Positions 58,101 to 64,000 of a DNA stretch of 64,000 nt are shown here, one piece after another. The stretch is taken from positions 620,001 to 684,000 of the forward strand of contig JAHLKF010000001.1 in NCBI GenBank assembly GCA_025558075.1, in the 5' to 3' direction. This DNA is from Gaertneriomyces semiglobifer. Its lineage: Eukaryota; Chytridiomycota; Chytridiomycetes; Spizellomycetales; Spizellomycetaceae. The notes beneath the pieces were generated by a model. It made no database searches. It was not told the origin of the DNA and worked only from the letters and a program-made list of their open reading frames with translations. The position numbers were made by a program, and so were the translations under genes. Position 1 is the first letter of the stretch. Each line of letters starts with the position of its first letter.

Positions 58101-60211
58101 CTCGCTTTGCCAGTATGGAACCTGGTGCTCCCAGTGTACGCGTTCTGGCATTTCGACGACTTTGGCTGGGGCCAAACACGAAAAGTGGAAGGAGATGACG
58201 GGGCAGGGCATGGCGACACGAAAGGAGACAAGGATAACGAGGGAGAGTTGAAAGTAGATGGAGTCGTTCTGAAGAGGTATGTCACACCGCTCTTTGGTTA
58301 CTGCTGAAGATAACCAATGATTTACTTACACTGAATATCAGATACGAGGATTGGGAGTATGAATATCAGATGCACTCGCAAAACTTGATTCATCAACAGT
58401 GGGACACGCATGTACCTATGGACCATCCGCTCTCCAGACCACACAGTGGAGAACCGTGGCCCGGCTCTCCGGTTTCTCCTTCACACCCTTCCGGACATTC
58501 AGGTGGCACCCCAACCAGTTCACGAATGCAGGCCGTCTCCAGACAGAAGACGCGCGCTACACAGTACCGCAAGGCCCTGCCTCAGCCGCCAGCTGTAGGC
58601 GTAGCACCGGCTGTTGATTACCCTGGCTATGATGATGTATATGCCGCGTACGCAACCCCGGGCGATTACGAGGGTGGTCAGGGGGCCTACGACATGACAA
58701 CGCCCTATGGCACGGCATACGAGATCCAGAACCACCCGCCGGAACATGAAGCGGCTGCTCAACAACAGGTGTCCGGTTGGAACTTTAGCGGGTCTTCCTA
58801 TCGACCGCCGACAGCATACGACTTGTCAATACCTCAAGTGAATGCTGCAACATATCGCACAAGTGGCGGAACATATCCTGCAAACGAATCATATATCCCG
58901 TCATACTCCACAATACCTAGGGACTGGAGTGGCGCCAGCTACGATATTGTAGAGACGCCGACATGGAATTCTCAACGGACAAGTGGCGTCCCTGTCATAC
59001 CCAAGCGACGAGGTAGTCTGCGTAGCCTTCCGAGTGTACATTTGCCTGGATGGATAGCCGATGGGGAAAGTGGTGCATCAAGAAACACGGCTGAGGATGC
59101 ATGGAGATCAACTGCCCATATGGCGACTCAGGAAATCGAGATGGCAGATGTAGGCATTCCAAGTCTAAAAACCGATGTGCCACGTGTTGAGATTACATCG
59201 GCCACACCAATAAGTGAGAGGGCATCATTCACCCTGCCATCCCCGCGTCCCGGTGGGGATACACCTGATGCTGAGCGTGCAAAGGACAACCACCAGCCTG
59301 CGTTGGTCAAGCAAGCAGATCAGATGAATACGGACAAGGATAACAGTGGTCCGGGAGTCAGAGCACCTTCTACTTTGGTGACAGCCGAGAAAAAAAAACG
59401 ACGCAAGAAGAAAGATGAGAGTCTAATATTGGTGAAAAAGTTCTGGGATGCGAATAACATGTTCGAGAAAGGATCCGAAGATAAGGAAAATGAAAAGAAG
59501 TCTTCTGCACGCAATCCGACGTCAAAAGGTGCAAAAGGCGGGGACGCTCATGGTGCGGCGTCGAACGATGCTGCGAAGGAGAAGCCGCCGCGTGCACCGG
59601 ACGCCAATCAGTCGAGCGGAGCGCGGGCCGGGTACGGTAGTCTCAACTCCTCCGTGCCCAAAATTCGCACTGAAGACCTCAGGGGCTCTTGGCGCGGATA
59701 CGGAGAACTGCGAAAGTCATATCCTGTGCTCGACATGAGGTGGTCAAGCGGCCACAGCGAGTCGAGCAGCAATGGCGCAGCGGATAGTGCTAAAGCACCA
59801 CAAACGTTACGCGATTCAAAAGAAACTGAAAGCCCGGGTGGAAGTGAGAAGGGGACACTCCCTCGGTCAGCCCCGGCCCCAATATTTCCTAATCATATGG
59901 CACAGAACATTGTTTCATCGACACTCGGATTTTCGTTTGACCATGCCAAGATCGGAGAACTCCCTCCAATTCATTTGGATGGAGAGTCGATGTCATCGAT
60001 TGCGATGGAAGCGCCCAACGAAAGTAACTTTATCTACAGTTCTACAATGGCCGCAAAGTCAAAGCGATTTAGTGGAGTTTCCATGGCAAGTAGTTTCTCG
60101 TTTGACTTGGAGAGTAATGTCAATGGAGACGAAGACAACATGAGGGAGCGATTAAGGCGAGAGGAATTTTTTGGACCAGGCGTTGGCAGTATTCGATGGA
60201 ATAAGCGGTAA
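55174..60211 (+). CDS. CHS: chitin synthase, division 2 (class IV-like), with long C-terminal tail
   Basis: Seven exons: 55174..55420, 55506..55714, 55782..56912, 56972..57239, 57298..57854, 57909..58276, 58342..60211; 1549 residues. Order: basic N-terminus (RRKTTRKDHRPLVRGATNAR), first membrane segments (WWNWVVCCCTFWV, then TLCLIILTLCILTMIF), a cytochrome-b5-like domain (NEVTFRGHVYHFDDV, about 193-250), another membrane helix, and the GT2 catalytic core. The core has VGMVDADTE (about 612), GEDRFLTTL (about 730) and LSQRRRWINST (about 770). Three to four C-terminal membrane helices follow. The enzyme polymerises UDP-GlcNAc into wall chitin at the plasma membrane. No myosin motor precedes it. 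The last exon adds about 600 low-complexity, Ser/Pro/Gly-rich residues, far longer than class IV tails usually are. Confidence 0.92.
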
Positions 60212-60364
60212 AATACTATATAGTACGGACGTAATCATTTTAGCTTATCACTATTACTAATTGGGACTATTATGGAGGAAGCATGTATTATTGAACTAGA
60301 GGTACAATATATACAATATTCGAGCAATCTCAATATGCTTCCCATGTCAAATGAAGAAGTACAA

Positions 60365-60977
60365 TTATTTGGAGATGCCGATGACACCGCAAGCAACACG
60401 GCCTACGAAATGAGAGTAGTCAGCAACACATCATGGTGTAGAAAGACATTTTAAACGCGCACCTCCAGCATTGCCGGTGGTCAAAGATTGTTCATGGCCA
60501 CCCTTGCCCAGATCATCTTCATCGGCGTGGACGACGATGGTGCGTCCAATGACGCTGAGAGGACCAATGAGCTTGACTTGGGAATCCTGAAGGGTAGCCT
60601 TCACGGTACCGTCGGGACCGACGACGATGTTGCCGAGGTCACCGACGTGACGGATGGCGTCCTCGGGAGCACCGTGGGTGTGGTTGTTGGGGTTGAAGTG
60701 GCCACCGGCAGAAGTGCATCCGTTCGTGTTGTCACCGAACTCGCTGAGATCAATGATGGATCATCAGTGGATTGCACATTGGTAAAAAAAAAAGCACACG
60801 AGAACCCCTTGAACGTTCTCAAGCAAAAACCTACTGGACGTGGAAACCGTGTTTGCCGGGGGTCAAGTTCTTCAGTTCGACAGAGACAACAGTGGGAGCA
60901 GACTCGGAGTCTTGGGTGAATGTAACAGTTCCAGTAGCGGGAGAATCACCGCGAACGACAGCAACAGCCTTGACCAT
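60365..60977 (-). CDS. SOD1: Cu/Zn superoxide dismutase
   Basis: Three exons, complement(60365..60402, 60463..60743, 60835..60977), introns of 60 and 91 bases; 153 residues, the family's usual length. Splicing rebuilds [18 protein letters not shown] (copper His and disulfide Cys), [16 protein letters not shown] (bridging and zinc ligands), [10 protein letters not shown] and [17 protein letters not shown]. The third exon adds [11 protein letters not shown] with the second disulfide Cys. All metal ligands and the active-site Arg are present. The first donor is ca|gtaggt, rebuilding the metal-binding His codon across the intron; reading straight through would give Gln and a stop. It dismutates superoxide, mainly in the cytosol. 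It shares a 337-base promoter region with CCT6. Confidence 0.95.
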
Positions 60978-61314
60978 CTTGAATAGCGTAACAGATGAGC
61001 GGGTTTGAGAGTGGAAGTAGTATGAGGGAGAGCAGTGCTTTCTTCCGGAGTTCGTGGTGAGATCTCGTCGAGCGATGCGCCCTGACGACGTCGTGTTGTG
61101 CCAGCGCCAGCGGTCACGTGACCACACTGTCCGAACTCGGTCGGCCCAATTGAATTTCTCGCGAGATCTGCAAAGCAGCGAACACCTCAAGACAGAGCCC
61201 AGCAACACCCCCTCGTTGTTGCCAATAATACCCACCCCCTCCCGTCAAAGAGTTCAGGACCTTTCGCAGCTGCTAGAACTATAAGGAAACAGAGAAAAAC
61301 AGAGAACGTCCAGA
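60978..61314. promoter_or_regulatory. bidirectional SOD1/CCT6 promoter with palindromic elements
   Basis: The region between the two divergent starts contains three perfect palindromes: acgacgtcgt (61085-61094, CRE/ATF-like core gacgtc), ggtcacgtgacc (61112-61123, E-box core cacgtg), and tctcgcgaga (61157-61166). A ccaat box lies nearby at 61146-61150. Their clustering in a shared promoter suggests dimeric transcription factors, for example bZIP or bHLH types. No factor can be assigned from sequence alone. Confidence 0.6.
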
Positions 61315-63361
61315 ATGTGAGAGTCTGTGATTGGGTCGATTGCGGCAGAAAAGTGTCTTATCCTTTTTGGTTTTCGGAAACGCAGGTCGTCATCAGCTAT
61401 ACAGTTGGCGAATCCTAATGCCGAGGTTGCTCGCCAAGGCCAGGCTTTAGCCATCAACATCAACGCCGGAAATGGTTTGAGCGATGTACTGAAGTCCAAC
61501 CTGGGACCAAAAGGGACCCAGAAAATGTAAATGATCAGTTGCTTAAAGTTGCCCTTTCGACTCTACTGATGTAACTGGTTCATTGCAGGCTTGTTGGTGG
61601 AGCGGGTGACATTAAGCTGACAAAGGATGGAAAAGTCCTCCTTACAGAAATGGTGCGTATCCCGGTGCAGATTTGGTACGAGATAATGTCGACTCATATG
61701 AAGGGTTCAAAAAGCAAATCCAAAATCCCACAGCAGCAATGATCGCTCGCGCAGCTACAGCACAGGATGATGTGACTGGTGATGGAACTACATCAAATGT
61801 TTTACTTATTGCGGAGCTTATGAAGCAGGCGGAGAGATCGATTAGTGAGGGACTCCATCCTCGCGTCGTCACCGAGGGCTTCGATATTGCAAAGAAAGAA
61901 GCGGTTGAGGTACGCTGCTGCGTGCATTGTAATTTTGGGACCATAGCGACTTAGCCCTCTTCCTATGCAGTTCTTGGAAAAGTTCAAAGTCAAGCAAGAA
62001 CTTGACCGTGAAACCCTGCTAAATGTGGCACGCACATCGCTTCGCACGAAGGTCCGCCAGGAACTTGCGGATACTTTAACAGAAGCTGTTGTGGATGCCG
62101 TTCTATGTATTCGTCAGAAAGACGAACCCATCGACCTTCACATGGTTGAAATTATGAAAATGCAGCACAAGAGTGACACAGACTCTCGACTTGTGCGTGG
62201 TTTGGTATTGGATCATGGTGCAAGACACCCGGACATGCCCAAGCGCGTGGAGGATGCATTCGTTCTCACATTGAACGTGTCCCTTGAATACGAAAAGAGG
62301 TAAACGTCCCCAAGTCCTTTTATTTCACATTTTCTCCGGTTAACACGGTCTCAATTGCTCTCTTAGTGAGATCAATTCTGGATTCTTCTACAGCAGCGCA
62401 GATCAGCGCGAAAAGCTCGTCGAGTCCGAAAGGCGCTTCGTAGACCAAAAACTGGCGAAACTAGTGGAATTTAAGAAGAAGGTCTGCGATGGTAACAACA
62501 AGGGCTTTGTTATCATTAACCAGAAGGGGATTGATCCGCTCTCCTTGGATGTTCTGGCGAAAAATGGAATTGTTGGCCTCCGTCGTGCAAAGAGGCGTAA
62601 CATGGAGCGGTAGGTGTATGCATCTTCGGTTCAGCTAACACTCATAACTAACGTCTGCGGTTACAGCATGCAACTTTGTTGCGGAGGTGTTGCACAGAAC
62701 TCCGTGGATGATCTGACTCCCGACGTACTGGGGCATGCTGGTCTTGTTTACGAGCACGTTCTGGGCGAGGAAAAGTTTACATTTGTGGAAGACGTAAAGA
62801 ACCCGCGCTCCGTCACCATTTTGGTAACAGGACCAAACGCCCACACTCTGGTCCAGATTAACGATGCCATCCGTGACGGCCTTCGAGCTGTCAAGAATGC
62901 ACTTGAAGACCAGTACCTTGTACCAGGAGCTGGTGCCTTCCACATTGCCCTGCACAATCATCTATCCAAATTCAAGGACACCGTGAAAGGCCGCGCGAAA
63001 ATGGGAGTTCAGGCATTTGCAGATGCTATGTTGATCATTCCGAAAGTGCTGGCGCAAAATGCTGGATTTGACGTGCTGGATGTTATCGTTGCATTACAAG
63101 AAGAGTATGCCGCTGGTCACATTGTTGGTGTGGACCTCAACACTGGGGAGACGTTGGATCCAGTAGCTGAGGGTATCTGGGATAACTACCGGGTACACCG
63201 CCATATGCTCCATTCCTGGTGAGTTTCGTTTACAGCCGACGACGTGTTTGCCTCTCCACTCACATAATCCCATTAGCTCTGTCATCGCAAGTAACTTCCT
63301 TCTCGTTGATGAAATGATGAGGGCAGGGCGTTCTAGCTTAAGGCAGTCAAATGCCGAATAG
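61315..63361 (+). CDS. CCT6: chaperonin CCT/TRiC subunit zeta
   Basis: Eight coding exons: 61315..61316, 61386..61526, 61589..61652, 61715..61909, 61971..62299, 62367..62609, 62667..63218, 63277..63361; 536 residues. Group II chaperonin motifs are [10 protein letters not shown] (spliced), [34 protein letters not shown] (ATP site), [17 protein letters not shown], the VIINQKGID apical part and [22 protein letters not shown] and GVDLNTGE, a zeta-type C-terminal equatorial part, follow. The start codon itself appears split by the first intron: AT|gtgaga...cgcag|G, reading [16 protein letters not shown]. It is one of eight subunits of the cytosolic folding ring for actin, tubulin and WD-repeat proteins. 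Confidence 0.93.
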
Positions 63362-63608
63362 GAGGTTCCACGAAGATAATCAAATAAGAGTGTAGTGCCA
63401 AATAGATATTGTGAACTCTACAATGTACATTCGGTGCGCTTTGCGTAAAAATCTCACAAATTGCAATCTAAGAATCAGTGGGGCCGTCTTTAGCAACTCG
63501 ATCTGTTCTATCCATTAGCTGCCGGCCCATCGAAGCATCACCGGTGGTGCACTGCTTGCACAGCATTCCTGGCCACAGCGTCGTCCTTTCTTCCGGCAAC
63601 GTGCTTGA
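63362..63608. other. convergent intergenic region
   Basis: About 250 bases between the CCT6 stop and the stop of the small membrane protein gene. No additional gene seen. Confidence 0.4.
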
Positions 63609-63825
63609 TCACTTTGGTGCTGACGGCAAGTTCATTTGCTTAATGTACTCGTTGCGGCGTTTTTCCCTCATGTCACGCTTAACAAAGTACAGTGTGGTAA
63701 AGCCAATCGCAGCGGCTGCAAACCTGTAGAGCAAAAGCGTGAGTGGGAATTCGAATGCAGCAACTTTCGAGCTAAGGAAGAACAAACCAGCCAACTAGAG
63801 TCGATTTTACGGGATTACTTGCCAT
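63609..63825 (-). CDS. small single-pass membrane protein
   Basis: Two exons, complement(63609..63723, 63788..63825), intron 63724-63787 (64 bases); 50 residues. It has a short polar N-terminus (MASNPVKSTLV), one membrane helix formed across the intron (GWFAAAAIGFTTLYFV) and a basic C-terminal helix (KRDMREKRRNEYIKQMN). This resembles the layout of many small mitochondrial inner-membrane or assembly proteins, but I cannot name the family. The intron carries a pyrimidine-rich end (gctctacag), and the two halves join to a single hydrophobic helix, which is the main support. Confidence 0.6.
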
Positions 63826-64000
63826 GGCTCTACAGCTATGGTCATTTCAATGAGCTATAGACGTAGATTGGTTAAGATAATTTCAATCGCAATGACCGGG
63901 CGCTGGCCTGCCAAATGCGACGTGTGTTTTTTCCGCACACGACCATCATCTGAAAGCTCCAACGTAAAGCTGAAGGGATGACGAGAACATACCTGTCAGC
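63826..64000. other. right window edge, upstream region
   Basis: Promoter/5' region of the small membrane protein gene. On the minus strand it begins with a donor-like aggtatgt at the window edge, possibly a leader intron or another gene's exon boundary outside the window. Confidence 0.3.

Noticed and set aside
60488..60919. Plus-strand frame of 143 codons
   Set aside because: Exactly antisense to SOD1 exons, which show clear family motifs and splice sites; the frame is a mirror of biased codon use.

Overview
The window is nuclear DNA of a fungus, most likely an early-diverging zoosporic (chytrid-like) fungus. About three quarters of the sequence is covered by densely packed protein genes on both strands. 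They are interrupted by many short GT-AG introns of about 45-90 bp, often with a CTAAC/CTGAT-like branch point. A division-2 (class IV-like) chitin synthase, a fungal-type prolyl-tRNA synthetase with an editing-like N-domain, and LAS1, FCF2 and GPI2/PIG-C homologues point to a fungus. A LEKR1-like coiled-coil protein (a family I associate with ciliated organisms) and an mS34-like mitoribosomal protein, which I believe Dikarya lack, point to a flagellated lineage. The placement is inference.

Layout. 0-0.9 kb: 3' part of an LEA-like repeat protein. 1.3-6.3 kb: RAD5/HLTF-type helicase (-) and an ACOT9-type thioesterase (+). 6.4-9.3 kb: a tandem duplication carrying two paralogous four-exon genes for small secreted eight-cysteine proteins (-). 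9.6-26.5 kb: housekeeping block with DHX33/DHR2 RNA helicase, an unknown conserved protein, a ketohexokinase-like sugar kinase, peroxisome-tagged BioF, a ubiquitin protease, mS34, LAS1, a lysine methyltransferase, ProRS and a triple-KH protein. 27.7-44.4 kb: F-box/WD40 protein, CaMKK/Ssp1-like kinase, FCF2, PIG-C, the LEKR1-like protein, a damaged tail-anchored monoamine oxidase, an SH3-EH endocytic adaptor, a ZNF706-like protein and a YbaK deacylase. 44.4-51.3 kb: gene-poor accessory stretch with a degenerate minisatellite, unresolved exon-like frames, a 35-base poly(C) run and one unrecognised gene. 51.3-63.9 kb: GlnRS, an SRPBCC protein, a small unknown protein, chitin synthase, Cu/Zn SOD, CCT6 and a 50-residue membrane protein.

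Themes. Translation and ribosome biogenesis are strongly represented (DHX33, LAS1, FCF2, mS34, ProRS, GlnRS, YbaK, eEF-type methyltransferase), as are wall/surface functions (chitin synthase, GPI2, secreted pair). No operon logic applies, but several divergent pairs share short promoters, most notably SOD1/CCT6. Gene models were spliced by eye from frame continuity, splice consensus and family similarity; no alignment or expression data were available, so exon edges may be off by a few bases. No rRNA, tRNA, CRISPR, insertion sequence or virus was recognised.
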